A stretch of 64,000 bases of DNA from Agathobaculum sp. Marseille-P7918. GTDB taxonomy: Bacteria; Bacillota; Clostridia; Oscillospirales; Butyricicoccaceae. A model generated the notes under the pieces. It saw only the letters and a program-made list of their open reading frames with translations. It was not told the origin of the DNA and made no database searches. The position numbers and the translations under genes were made by a program. Each line of letters begins with the position of its first letter. The first letter of the stretch is position 1. Shown here one piece after another: positions 10,106 through 19,155 of this stretch. The DNA lies in assembly GCF_900625105.1 (NCBI RefSeq), contig NZ_UYYD01000007.1, positions 1 to 64,000 of the forward strand, given 5' to 3'.

Positions 10106-11043
10106 TGTGCAGTGTATTCGGACTAATCGACCATCAAAACAAGCTCACCACGCGCGAAAAGAACCGCTTCATAAATACCCTCGCCCGCGAATGCGAGGTG
10201 CGCGGCACGGATGCGACCGGCATCGCCTATCACTTCGGTGGACGGCTGCGGATCTTCAAGCGACCGCTGCCTGCACACAAGTTGCGCCTGCGCGTGCCGA
10301 ATGGAGTGAACGTCATCATGGGGCATACCCGCATGACAACGCAAGGCAACGAGAAGTTTAACCAGAATAACCACCCATTTGCCGGCAGCATCGGCGGCAA
10401 TACCTTCGCCCTTGCCCACAACGGCATCCTTTGGAACGACAAGCTGCTGCGGGAAACCGAGCATTTGCCGCAGACCAGCGTCGAGACCGACAGCTACGTT
10501 GCGGTGCAGCTTTTGGAAAAGCAAACCGTCCTCGACTCCGCCAGCTTGCAAGCCATGGCTGAAGAGGTCGAGGGCTCTTTTGTGTTCACCGTGCTCGATC
10601 ACGAGGACGCGATCTGGTTTGTCAAAGGCGACAACCCGCTGTGCCTGTTTCACTATGATGGGTTTACGCTCTACGCTTCCACGCAGGAAATTCTCGTGCA
10701 GGCAGCCAAGCGTCTGCGATTGGGCAAACCGGAAAGCGTCCAGCAGCCGGAGGAGGGTGAAATTTTGCGCATCGACAAATTAGGAAATCAGACCGCCGAC
10801 AGTTTCATTCCGCGCACCAGCTGCGCCCATTGGTGGCGCTATTCCCCATACTACGGATACCCGTGGGACGTGGATGACAGTCTGCACGACGAGCTGCTCG
10901 CCACCGCGAAGGCCATGGGCGTGAGCGAGGATGAGGTGCAGGCACTCTTGGACTACGGCTGCGACCCGGACGAGATCGAGGAGCTGCTGTACGACCCGGC
11001 GATGCTGCACGAGATGACCGGCGAATTACTATACGCATATTAA
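10105..11043 (+). CDS. Class II glutamine amidotransferase partner of the amidoligase
   Basis: 312 residues. I start at ATG 10105 rather than 10099 because class II amidotransferases need Cys as residue 2 to become the N-terminal nucleophile (MCSVFGLI), and GAGGAGG lies 7 bases upstream. Motifs: RGTDATGIAY, GHTRMTTQG, HPF, LAHNGILWN and ETDSYV, all in the glutaminase domain (residues 1 to about 220). Such a domain frees ammonia from glutamine, normally for a synthetase partner; no ATP-pyrophosphatase or isomerase domain follows, so the partner is probably the adjacent amidoligase. The C-terminal 90 residues are acidic and unusual (DEVQALLDYGCDPDEIEELLYD). Confidence 0.87.
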   Translation: MCSVFGLIDHQNKLTTREKNRFINTLARECEVRGTDATGIAYHFGGRLRIFKRPLPAHKLRLRVPNGVNVIMGHTRMTTQGNEKFNQNNHPFAGSIGGNTFALAHNGILWNDKLLRETEHLPQTSVETDSYVAVQLLEKQTVLDSASLQAMAEEVEGSFVFTVLDHEDAIWFVKGDNPLCLFHYDGFTLYASTQEILVQAAKRLRLGKPESVQQPEEGEILRIDKLGNQTADSFIPRTSCAHWWRYSPYYGYPWDVDDSLHDELLATAKAMGVSEDEVQALLDYGCDPDEIEELLYDPAMLHEMTGELLYAY

Positions 11044-11059
11044 GGAGGTGGCATCACAC

Positions 11060-11163
11060 ATGGGGCAATTTCCAAAGCGTTCGAGCTGCTCGGCGCATTT
11101 GTCGAAGTCGTGATCGAGATCGCAGAGCAGTCTGCGAAAAACAGCAAACCGCCGAGCAAATAG
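11060..11163 (+). pseudogene. Tiny frameshifted ORF after the amidotransferase (possible 34-residue peptide)
   Basis: An AAGGAGG (11042-11048) precedes ATG 11060, but that frame stops after 17 codons. If the GGGG run at 11062-11065 had one more G, the frame would read MGAISKAFELLGAFVEVV.. to a stop at 11161-11163: 34 residues with an amphipathic-looking core and a Lys/Ser/Pro tail. The downstream frame looks coding, so this is either a real frameshift (inactive gene), a phase-variable G tract, or a homopolymer sequencing error. It is the last member of the cassette and a candidate regulator or substrate (speculative). Confidence 0.45.
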
Positions 11164-11173
11164 TATGCCATTG

Positions 11174-11263
11174 GGGTATACCCTACTGACACAGCCGAAA
11201 AGTATGTCAATAGGGTCGGTTTCGTGCTTTTGCAATATGTCAAAGCGAAAGCAGACCCTATTG
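11174..11263 (+). promoter_or_regulatory. Palindrome and long hairpin between cassette and MBL gene
   Basis: GGGTATACCC (11174-11183) is a perfect 10-bp palindrome. CAATAGGGTC (11208-11217) pairs with GACCCTATTG (11254-11263), with more pairing inside (GTTTCG with CGAAAGC). There is no T tract, so it is not an ordinary terminator. It may be an operator region or a processed 3' end of the cassette transcript. Confidence 0.35.
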
Positions 11264-11295
11264 CAACACATCGACCCGATTCGACAGCATCTTGC

Positions 11296-11324
11296 TTTAC
11301 GCCTATGGCAGATTTTTCTATACT
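11296..11324 (+). promoter_or_regulatory. Candidate promoter of the MBL-fold gene
   Basis: TTTACG (11296-11301), 17 bases, then TATACT (11319-11324), about 30 bases before the start codon at 11354. The -35 is weak, the -10 good. Confidence 0.4.
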
Positions 11325-11353
11325 ATAAACAAACATAAGGGGGGATTCCAGTC

Positions 11354-12766
11354 ATGAAAAAGAAACTGCTCTCCGCGCTGCTCGCACTGGCGATGCTGCT
11401 GCCGAGCGCCTTTGCCGTCGATTTGTATGTAGACGGCAGCGAACTGCAAACCGATGTGCCGCCAACCATCCTGAGCGGCCGCACGCTCGTGCCGCTGCGC
11501 GCCATCTTTGAAGCGCTGGATGCCGATGTCTCCTGGAATGGCGCCACACAAACCGCGACGGCCGCCAAAGCCGGCACCACCGTGCAGGTGTCCATTGACA
11601 ACACGACCGCCTATGTCAACGGACAAAAGCAAATCCTGGATGTGCCCGCCAAGCTCATCGACGGCCGCACCATGGTGCCCGCGCGCTTTGTCTCCGAGTC
11701 GCTCGATGCGCGCGTGCTGTGGGACGTCAATACCCAAAGTGTATATGTCATCACGCCCGACCACGAATCGCTTGTCGTAGAATATCTGGATGTCGGACAG
11801 GCGGACAGCATGCTGCTGTCGAGCGACGGCGAATACATGCTGATCGACGCCGGCAACAACGCAGACGGCGACGACATCGTCCGCTATCTGCGCGAAGTCG
11901 GCGCGGACGAGCTGAAATATGTGGTCGGCACCCATCCGCATGCCGACCATATCGGCGGTATGGACGACGTGATTCTGGATTTGGATGTGGAAAACGTACT
12001 GCTGCCGCGCGCGACGACCACCACCCAGACCTACGCCGACGTGCTCGACGCGATCGAGACGAAAAACGTACCAGTGACCGTGCCGGTCAAGGGGCAGACC
12101 TTCCAGCTGGGCGACGCAACGGTCTCAGTCGTGGCCGCACAGCAGGCAGACGACCTGAACAACACTTCGATCGTCCTGCGGGCGACCTATGAGAATACGT
12201 CATTCCTGTTCATGGGCGACGCGGAAACCGCAGTCGAAAACGCCATCCTGTCGTCGGGCACAAACGTGCAAAGCGATGTGCTCAAGGTCGGCCACCACGG
12301 CTCGAGCACGTCAACGAGCACCGCCTTTCTTGCTGCCGTCTCGCCGGATGCCGCGGTCATCAGCTGCGGCGCAGGCAACAGCTACGGCCACCCCAGCGCG
12401 GCGACGCTCAACAAGCTGACCGGCATCCCGGTCTGGCGCACCGACCTCAACGGTACGATCATTGCCATGACCGACGGCCAAACCTGCCGTCTGACCGCGG
12501 ACAAGGGCACGGCTGCCCTCAAGCCGCCTGCCACCACAACACCCAGCACCCCGTCAACGCCGTCCACACCCAGCAAACCGTCCACACACAGCACCTCGGT
12601 CGATGCGGGGGGACAGGATGACGGCATCCCATCGACTGTATACATCACGCCCACGGGCAAACGTTATCATTACAAAGCCAGCTGCGCGGGCAAGAACGCC
12701 ACACCGACCACGCTGTCAAATGCCAAGTCGCGCGGCCTGACGCCCTGCCAGAAATGCGCGCAATGA
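11354..12766 (+). CDS. Exported ComEC/Rec2-like metallo-beta-lactamase-fold hydrolase
   Basis: 470 residues; ribosome site GGGGGGA. Signal peptide (MKKKLLSALLALAMLLPSAFA). Residues about 27-133 form two copper-amine-oxidase-N-type 'stalk' repeats (GRTLVPLRAIFEALDADVSW; GRTMVPARFVSESLDARVLW). Residues about 143-375 are an MBL domain like the extracytoplasmic hydrolase part of ComEC: YLDVGQADSMLL, GTHPHADHIGG (zinc ligands), FMGDAE, KVGHHGSSTS. A Thr/Pro/Ser linker (TPSTPSTPSTPSKPS) leads to a 40-residue tail YHYKASC...LTPCQKC, a motif often attached to exported nucleases and hydrolases. Predicted secreted or wall-bound metal-dependent phosphodiesterase or nuclease; substrate unknown. It follows the amidoligase cassette but has its own promoter. 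Confidence 0.85.
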   Translation: MKKKLLSALLALAMLLPSAFAVDLYVDGSELQTDVPPTILSGRTLVPLRAIFEALDADVSWNGATQTATAAKAGTTVQVSIDNTTAYVNGQKQILDVPAKLIDGRTMVPARFVSESLDARVLWDVNTQSVYVITPDHESLVVEYLDVGQADSMLLSSDGEYMLIDAGNNADGDDIVRYLREVGADELKYVVGTHPHADHIGGMDDVILDLDVENVLLPRATTTTQTYADVLDAIETKNVPVTVPVKGQTFQLGDATVSVVAAQQADDLNNTSIVLRATYENTSFLFMGDAETAVENAILSSGTNVQSDVLKVGHHGSSTSTSTAFLAAVSPDAAVISCGAGNSYGHPSAATLNKLTGIPVWRTDLNGTIIAMTDGQTCRLTADKGTAALKPPATTTPSTPSTPSTPSKPSTHSTSVDAGGQDDGIPSTVYITPTGKRYHYKASCAGKNATPTTLSNAKSRGLTPCQKCAQ

Positions 12767-12817
12767 CCAGTGCGACAACCGTAAATAAATTCAGGTTTTC
12801 CCTCCCAATACCAGAAA

Positions 12818-12850
12818 CAGCCCGGACTGAGTCCGGGCTGTTCGATTTTG
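12818..12850. terminator. Shared terminator between convergent genes
   Basis: CAGCCCGGAC (12818-12827), loop TGA, GTCCGGGCTG (12831-12840), then TTCGATTTT on the plus strand and TTTCTGG on the minus strand. It lies between genes ending at 12766 (+) and 12910 (-). Confidence 0.75.
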
Positions 12851-12909
12851 GTTCCAATGGATGGTATCTGCTGCGCAAAGCAACCTGCCGCTCGTTCCGC
12901 GTCCCCCAG

Positions 12910-14898
12910 TTACAGCCGCAGGTCGCTGTCCACGATACGGGTCACGATCGCGGCGATCTCCGCGCGCGTGATCGGCTGGTCGGGATAATACCATCTCCGG
13001 CCGCTTGCGTCCACGCTGCCTTCGACAATACCGGCGCGCGCCAGTTTGCGAATCGCAGACGGATGCGAGGCACTGCCGATATCGCTGAACGTAATATCCG
13101 CATTGATGACCGGGTACTCGCCAGAGGGCAGCAGATTGGCAAAAATCTGTGCAAAAGTATCACGGTCGGTCAGCGCCAGCGGATCGTAGTTGCGGTCGAT
13201 CAGCGCGTTCTGCTCCGCATACTCCACATAGACCTGATACCACGGATTTTTCGTCATGTCCAGATCGCTCTCGCCCGTGTAATAACGCAGATGCAGGCGC
13301 GTAGCGAGCGCCAGGGTTTCACCCATGGTGATATTGGCCTCCGGATCAAAGCGCATATTGCCGACACCATTCATCAGGCCCAGACGCGTGATGCTGCGCA
13401 CATTCTGATAATACCAGGCCGAGGATTGTACATCACGGTAGCCCACATAGCTGCTTGCATAAGAGAAATGGTCAAGCAGCGGAGAGTCCGGTTCCGGCTC
13501 CGGCTCGGGTTCCGGCTCCGGCTCCGGCTCGGGTTCGGGTTCCGGCTCGGGCTCGGGCTCAGGCTCAGTTACAGGCTCCGGCTCGGGTTCCGGCTCCGGT
13601 TCAGGCTCAGGCTCCGGTTCAGGCTCCGGCTCCACTTCAGGCGTGGCAAAATACAGTTTGATATGGCAGATGCCGCTCACATTTTCAAAGTAGAATACGT
13701 TCCCGTCCTGGCGGAAGTCATGATCCGACCAGACGCGCTGCCGCTGCGCGCCATTGAGCGTCTCGGAAAGGGTAAATTGGAACGAGCCAGTGGTATTCTT
13801 ATACTCACTCTGGCTGACCTGCACGTTATCCACATAGGTCGTCAAATAGATCGGGTAAGTGGTCGGTGTGGGCTGCGGTGCCGTTCCCTTGGTCGTGAGC
13901 TTCATTTTGCTGCTGGGATACCACGTGCCGTTGACCTTCGCGGTGAACTCATAATAGTAGGTCGTGCCCTGCTGCAGGGTAACGCCCACCTCATTCTTGA
14001 TGTCCCACCAGATGTGGTAGGTCGTCTGGGAGGCCGAAACGTTGCTCACCGATTCTTGATATTGCTTGATGAGTTTGCCGTTCGCGTCATACAGATTCAG
14101 GCCGCTGCCGGTCACCTTCGCGCCCGACGTTTTGGTCACCTTGGTGACCACGGTCGCGTTATCGTAGCCGATGGAGGCCTTGGAGGCATACTTGCTGTCG
14201 GTCGGGGTGGAGAAAGTCACCTTGATCGCCGGCGTTTGGCTACCTGAGGAAGAACCGCCCGAAGTGGAACCGCCCGAGGACGATCCACCCGCGGAAGGGC
14301 CGCCGATATAGCCAATACTGCTGTCATTGCTGTCGATCGATGCGGTGGGCTTGAAGTACGTACCCGACTTCTGCACGGTTTCGGTCAGTTCAAAATGCAG
14401 GTGCGGACCGGTCGAAAAGCCCGAGCTGCCCAGCGTGCCGATCTGCGCACCCTGCGAAACAGTATCCCCCTTGCGGACGCTGACCGAATTCATGTGCGCA
14501 TACATCGAATAGCCACTACCGTCCGAATGCTTGATGATGACGCCGTTGCCGTAGCCCCAGTTGCAGATTTCCTTGCCGTTTTTCGTGTAGGTTCCGCAAT
14601 TGGGCGAGCAGCCTGCCGCTTCGCAGCCCTTGTTGCTGCTATTCGCCGCATTCTTGTTGATGCAGCCCGTATAGACATAGTACACCGTACCGGCTTTGGT
14701 CGCGACGACCTTGCTGCCGGTTGTGCCGCCGATGTCGATGCCGGAGTGCGAGGTCCCCTTATACGGCTGCGTCACATTGATACTGCTCGGCACCGGCCAC
14801 TGGTAGGAACCTGCCGCCAGTGCCGTGACCGAAGCAAACAGTGCCGTCAGGCAAAACGACAACAGTGCCAGCCGCAACATTCTCTTTTTGATTTGCAT
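12910..14898 (-). CDS. M23-family (LytM) peptidoglycan endopeptidase with SLH domains
   Basis: 662 residues from ATG 14898 ([16 protein letters not shown]), chosen because GGGGAGA lies about 6 bases upstream and the signal peptide starts there; an in-frame ATG at 14943 lacks this. The M23 domain (residues about 35-190) shows the zinc motif HSGIDIGG (His about 50, Asp about 54) and HLHFEL (about 166). A Gly/Ser linker, a beta-sandwich region and a PEPEPEPE repeat (residues about 423-472) follow, then two SLH-like domains ([35 protein letters not shown]). Predicted to cut peptide cross-links of the wall while anchored to the surface polymer. The Pro-Glu repeat is probably a stiff spacer. Confidence 0.88.
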   Translation of the reverse strand: MQIKKRMLRLALLSFCLTALFASVTALAAGSYQWPVPSSINVTQPYKGTSHSGIDIGGTTGSKVVATKAGTVYYVYTGCINKNAANSSNKGCEAAGCSPNCGTYTKNGKEICNWGYGNGVIIKHSDGSGYSMYAHMNSVSVRKGDTVSQGAQIGTLGSSGFSTGPHLHFELTETVQKSGTYFKPTASIDSNDSSIGYIGGPSAGGSSSGGSTSGGSSSGSQTPAIKVTFSTPTDSKYASKASIGYDNATVVTKVTKTSGAKVTGSGLNLYDANGKLIKQYQESVSNVSASQTTYHIWWDIKNEVGVTLQQGTTYYYEFTAKVNGTWYPSSKMKLTTKGTAPQPTPTTYPIYLTTYVDNVQVSQSEYKNTTGSFQFTLSETLNGAQRQRVWSDHDFRQDGNVFYFENVSGICHIKLYFATPEVEPEPEPEPEPEPEPEPEPEPVTEPEPEPEPEPEPEPEPEPEPEPEPEPDSPLLDHFSYASSYVGYRDVQSSAWYYQNVRSITRLGLMNGVGNMRFDPEANITMGETLALATRLHLRYYTGESDLDMTKNPWYQVYVEYAEQNALIDRNYDPLALTDRDTFAQIFANLLPSGEYPVINADITFSDIGSASHPSAIRKLARAGIVEGSVDASGRRWYYPDQPITRAEIAAIVTRIVDSDLRL

Positions 14899-15032
14899 GA
14901 TTTTCTCCCCTTTCACTCGTGTTTCCAGTATATCACATTTCAACCTTTCGTAAAGGTTTTCCTGATTTTTCTGTTACTGGAAATTATCCTATTTTCTGTT
15001 TTTTTACCCTCCATGCCTTTTGTACTGCAAAA

Positions 15033-15059
15033 GCCCCGCATCCGTTGCGGATGCGGGGC
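15033..15059 (-). terminator. Terminator after the LRR/papain-like SLH gene
   Basis: A 12-bp perfect stem (15033-15044 with 15048-15059) around loop TTG, followed on the minus strand by TTTTGC, lies 55 bases past the stop at 15114. Confidence 0.8.
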
Positions 15060-15113
15060 CCTTTCGCCGCAGTTGTCCGTCACCTTACAGGCGGCGAAAT
15101 CGCGTCATCGTTT

Positions 15114-18100
15114 TCACGCAAAATCGCGGTACAGGAAGGTGACCACCTGTGCGCGGGTGCAGGTCTCGTTTGGCGAGAAGGTGCTAGCACTCGTGCCGGT
15201 CGTGATATTGCGCTCGACCGCCCACTGCACCGGATACCAGTAATAGTCGCTGACCCGCACGTCGCGGAACGACTGTCCCGCGTCATAATACTTGGGCGGG
15301 AAATCGGTGCGCCACAGGAAGGTGACCACCTGCGCGCGGGTGCAGGCATCGTCCGGCGAGAAGGTCGTGGCACTCGTGCCGGTCGTGATGCCATTTTCCG
15401 CCGCCCACAGGACGGGATCGCGATAATATGCATTGGACGGCACATCGCGGAACGGGTTTTCGGTCGAGCGGCTGCTCAGCTCGTCCAGCCCGAGCGCGCG
15501 CCAGATGAAGGTGACCACCTGTGCGCGGGTGCACGGCTCATCGGGCGAGAACGTGCGGGCGCTCGTGCCGGTCGCGATGCCCTGCTCCACCGCCCACTGT
15601 ACGGCGTCGGCATAGTAGGCATTCGACGGGACGTCGGCAAACGCCTGCGGCTTATCCCAATCCGTCAGATCAAGCGTAGTGCTGAGATCCACCTGCGGCA
15701 CGTTGGTAAACGTCTCCTCCAGCATCTGCACCTCGGGATCCGTCCAATAATTCTCTCCGGTCGTGACCAGTTTATCGCTGCTGTTGAGTGTAAAGGAGAC
15801 CGTTTGGTTTTTCACCAGTTCGCCGCTGATCTCCACCGCCTCGATTTCTTCATCGCTGTCCGCCAAATTGCTGAGCAGCACGGTCGCATCTCCGGTATGC
15901 ATGCCCTTCAGCGTAACCTTGTTATTCTGCATATCCAACACCGCGTTCAGTCCCTGCCCGGACAAATAGGTAATATGCTCCGAAGTCTCCATCATCATCG
16001 AACCATCGCACTGTACCCGGTAATTTGCCGCCGTCGGGATATACAGAGCGCCGCCATCCGTGTCCGCCAACACAAGTTCAGTAACCGTGTCGTCCAGATA
16101 TGTAACCTGTCCGTTTTCCACCTTGGCCAGCGTCTTGGAACCATCTGCGGACAACACTTCCAGATTGCTCTGATCGGAATACGTGAGCTTGACATACTGA
16201 TCCCTGTTGCTCGTCAGATACTGCAAATATTGATCCGAATCGATTTCCGTCATAGCCAAATCCATCACGTTGAACAAAGCAAGGCGATCCGGCAACTCGC
16301 TGTCATAGGTGATGGCGGTTTGCTGATCGGCACTGCCTCGTGCCACTTCCGTACCGTTGCCATTGTCGCCAACAAAAGCCTGGAACAGGTTTTTCTCCGG
16401 ATTGAGGAACAGAAACCGTTCCGGTTTATCGTATGCATCTTCCCAACCCACCTTGGAATGAAATACCTCCGTGTCTAGATAGGGGTGGTTCGGGTCGTAA
16501 ATCGGCGTACAGTACCAGCCGGATCCCATATCTATCAGCTGATTGCTGGTCAGCAGCACATCATGTGCATTCGTACCCCATGCGATGGATGCCACCAACG
16601 GCTGCGTGCTGGATTCGATGACATCGCACAAGGATTGGATATAATTTCCGTCCGGATTATGGTCATAGCTGCCATCCGCCGCCTGATAGCAGTATTCTCC
16701 GTTCTGCATCTGCCCAATCAAATCCAGCAGTTTTTCATCGCCCATGCCCATCAGTTCGGTTTGAAAAAGCTGATACCGCTCGATAAGCTTGGTCAATGCG
16801 CTATCTTGGTTCCAATACACATATCCAAAAGTAACGCCGTCGCCCTGATGGCTGGGCAAGCCGGTGAACCCGTACGGCAGGTTCAGGCCGCGGGTGGCGA
16901 TCAATCCCGCCGTCCAAGCCATACCGGCGCAGTTGCCGCCCCATGTAGATGCACTGCGCGCCTTGATCTGCCCCAGACGTTCGCCATAGACCTCCTGATA
17001 TCGTTCCACCGGGATTTTATATCCGCTCGGATAGCAAAAACTGGCGGCCACGTTGATGATCGGCCAGGTTTCCTCTTCCACCGTCAGGAAGTGCAGTGCC
17101 GGCCGGTAAGCCGCCTGCGTTGCCTGCTCGCAGGTATCCGCCTGCGCGGTAATGCGAATGGTGCCGGTCTGGTTGTTGCGGATGTAGATTGTGATATTTT
17201 CCGTCACCGTGGGCTGCGGTTCGCTCTCGGTCGGCGCGGACAGCGTCCCGGTCGTAAACGTCTCGTGCTGCGTCAACGCGTCAGGCGCGAAGCTGAAACC
17301 GCCGGTCAGGTCGACCGTCAAGGTGACCGGCCCCGGCTGATAGGCAGCCGTATCGACCTCACCTGCAAAACCGGCGAGAATCTCCAGCGAAAAGAGTCCA
17401 ATCACCCGATTGTTTGCGGTGTTATAATGCACCAGCATTTCACGGGTTGGATCGAGTTCGAGCTTGGCCGCTGTGGCGGCTGTCCCGCAAGTGATCGAAA
17501 TACCCTTGGCGTCGTACACGCCGCTGCCGCCGTTATAATACGCACGGACGGTATAGGTATAGGTTTTCCCCTGCTCCACGGTATTGTCCACATACTGCAG
17601 GGTGTTTTTGCCGGACACCGCGCCGATCTGCGCATATTCCCCGTCTCCGGTCTTGCGAAGAATATGATACCCATCGACGCGATACTGCTCCGACGCGGTG
17701 TCTTGCGGAATGCTCCACTCCACCGTCACCGCATGATTCCGATAGGTCGCGCTCTCCATGACCGGAGTCGGAATAAGTCCGTCCGGCTCGGGTTCGGACT
17801 GGGAAAACGGCGAATCCGTTTCAAAATAAACGACACTTCCCTCTGGCAAATATTCATCGTAGCCCCATTCGATGCGTTTCCATTCCTCTTCCGTGCCCTC
17901 ATAATACACGGTCAGCGGATTGCAATTTTCAAAATACCCCGTGCTGCTGGTCATATATTTGGGCCAATATACCGTCTTGAGATTCGGGCAATTGCCGAAC
18001 ACGCTATTTCCTATAAACGGAACCGCCGGAAGGTCGACAGTCTGCAGGTTTTTGCAGCCGTAAAACGCCCGCCAGTTGATCGATTGCAGCGTATCCGGCA

Positions 18101-18596
18101 AAATCACCTCGCGCAGCCCGTCACAATAGGCAAACGCCTCGGAATAAATCTCAACGGAACCTGGCAGCTCGAGCGACTGCAGTCCGCTGCCTTTGAACGC
18201 GCGATGACCGATCACTTCAAGCGAAGCCGGAAGCGTAATTGTTTTGAGTACGGGACAATCAGCGAATGCATCGTTGAAAATTTCCGTAACCGAAGAGGCC
18301 AGCTCGACGCTTGTCAGGTTCGGACAACCGGCAAAAGCGCCGGCGCTTATATGTCTTATACCATTTTCCACCACCACCTTTTGAATCTCCGATCGGGATT
18401 CCTCCCAAGGAGGGGAGCTATAGAACTTTTCGCCTTTGCCGAGCGTCAGAGTGCCGCCCGACAACTCCCAAGCAATGCCGAGCAGCTCGCTGGAATCATA
18501 GACCGCCCCGGCCTCCGGCACCAGCGCGCCCATCGGCCCGCACAGGCCAAACACCATTGCCGCCGTCAGCAGCAGACTGATCCATCGTTTTCTCAT
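15114..18596 (-). CDS. Leucine-rich-repeat, papain-like SLH surface protein
   Basis: 1160 residues from ATG 18596 (MRKRWISLLLTAAMVFG), with AAGGAGG upstream; an ATG 39 bases earlier is less likely because the signal peptide starts here. Residues about 55-240 are BspA-type leucine-rich repeats (ISAGAFAGCPNLTSVELA; IGHRAFKGSGLQSLELPG). A fibronectin-III-like domain follows (about 265-370). Around residue 552 GGNCAGMAW, at about 676 NAHDVLL and at about 702 PIYDPNHP give a Cys-His-Asp/Asn series in the order of papain-like cysteine peptidases; this is motif reading only. Three SLH domains (from about residue 985, 'FADVPSNAYYADAVQWAVEQG' type) end it. Likely a wall-anchored adhesin with peptidase or transpeptidase activity. 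Confidence 0.83.
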   Translation of the reverse strand: MRKRWISLLLTAAMVFGLCGPMGALVPEAGAVYDSSELLGIAWELSGGTLTLGKGEKFYSSPPWEESRSEIQKVVVENGIRHISAGAFAGCPNLTSVELASSVTEIFNDAFADCPVLKTITLPASLEVIGHRAFKGSGLQSLELPGSVEIYSEAFAYCDGLREVILPDTLQSINWRAFYGCKNLQTVDLPAVPFIGNSVFGNCPNLKTVYWPKYMTSSTGYFENCNPLTVYYEGTEEEWKRIEWGYDEYLPEGSVVYFETDSPFSQSEPEPDGLIPTPVMESATYRNHAVTVEWSIPQDTASEQYRVDGYHILRKTGDGEYAQIGAVSGKNTLQYVDNTVEQGKTYTYTVRAYYNGGSGVYDAKGISITCGTAATAAKLELDPTREMLVHYNTANNRVIGLFSLEILAGFAGEVDTAAYQPGPVTLTVDLTGGFSFAPDALTQHETFTTGTLSAPTESEPQPTVTENITIYIRNNQTGTIRITAQADTCEQATQAAYRPALHFLTVEEETWPIINVAASFCYPSGYKIPVERYQEVYGERLGQIKARSASTWGGNCAGMAWTAGLIATRGLNLPYGFTGLPSHQGDGVTFGYVYWNQDSALTKLIERYQLFQTELMGMGDEKLLDLIGQMQNGEYCYQAADGSYDHNPDGNYIQSLCDVIESSTQPLVASIAWGTNAHDVLLTSNQLIDMGSGWYCTPIYDPNHPYLDTEVFHSKVGWEDAYDKPERFLFLNPEKNLFQAFVGDNGNGTEVARGSADQQTAITYDSELPDRLALFNVMDLAMTEIDSDQYLQYLTSNRDQYVKLTYSDQSNLEVLSADGSKTLAKVENGQVTYLDDTVTELVLADTDGGALYIPTAANYRVQCDGSMMMETSEHITYLSGQGLNAVLDMQNNKVTLKGMHTGDATVLLSNLADSDEEIEAVEISGELVKNQTVSFTLNSSDKLVTTGENYWTDPEVQMLEETFTNVPQVDLSTTLDLTDWDKPQAFADVPSNAYYADAVQWAVEQGIATGTSARTFSPDEPCTRAQVVTFIWRALGLDELSSRSTENPFRDVPSNAYYRDPVLWAAENGITTGTSATTFSPDDACTRAQVVTFLWRTDFPPKYYDAGQSFRDVRVSDYYWYPVQWAVERNITTGTSASTFSPNETCTRAQVVTFLYRDFA

Positions 18597-19155
18597 CTGC
18601 GTTGCCTCCTTTTCTCTCCCCCCGAAGGACTCCATCCGGTTGCCGCTATCTTCCCAAGACCGACAGCCTTGTTTCAGCGATGCCGCTATGCCTCCGGATG
18701 TTTATTTCAGTATACCATATTTTGCTACTTTCGAGTGTGCGCAAATTGATGGATAAACTGTCACAGGTCTTGGCACAGTTCTGTGCACCGCATCCAGCCT
18801 GATGAAGGGTGATATTATGGCCTGAGATAAATCATTTTTTCAGTCAAAAGGGTTTTCCCTGAAACAAAAGTGCAGAATTATTTTTCGCATAAATTGAAGT
18901 AAAATAACCTCTTTTTACAAAAAGCACAACTTATACCGATTTTCTAATGCTTCTACGTTTTAAATCACTTGTAAACTGTAAAAATTTGTGTTGCCATTTT
19001 CGTGTAGTATATGCATAGATACGCATTGCTAATATTCTTTTCAAAGGCTGGCGATGACAAGGAATATTATGATGAGACGGTTGTTCAGCAGATAACCAAA
19101 CTGTAAGTGTATATCAGGCAGCAAACCAAGTGCTTCAGTGAGGAGGAAACGAAAA
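18597..19155. other. Divergent intergenic region
   Basis: 559 bases without a convincing gene. It carries the AAGGAGG of the gene starting at 18596 and, on the minus strand, an extended -10 TGGTATACT (TATACT at 18714-18709). On the plus side it is AT-rich and ends with GAGGAGG before the pseudogene start at 19156. No promoter with both hexamers well spaced was found for the plus side, and no RNA family was recognised. Confidence 0.5.

Noticed and set aside
13483-13630. Repeats as a possible CRISPR array
   Set aside because: In-frame Pro-Glu codons in the M23 gene with no unique spacers; not an array.
16485-18749. Plus-strand ORF (754 codons) opposite the LRR/SLH gene
   Set aside because: Shadow with arginine/histidine-rich composition and no recognisable domain.
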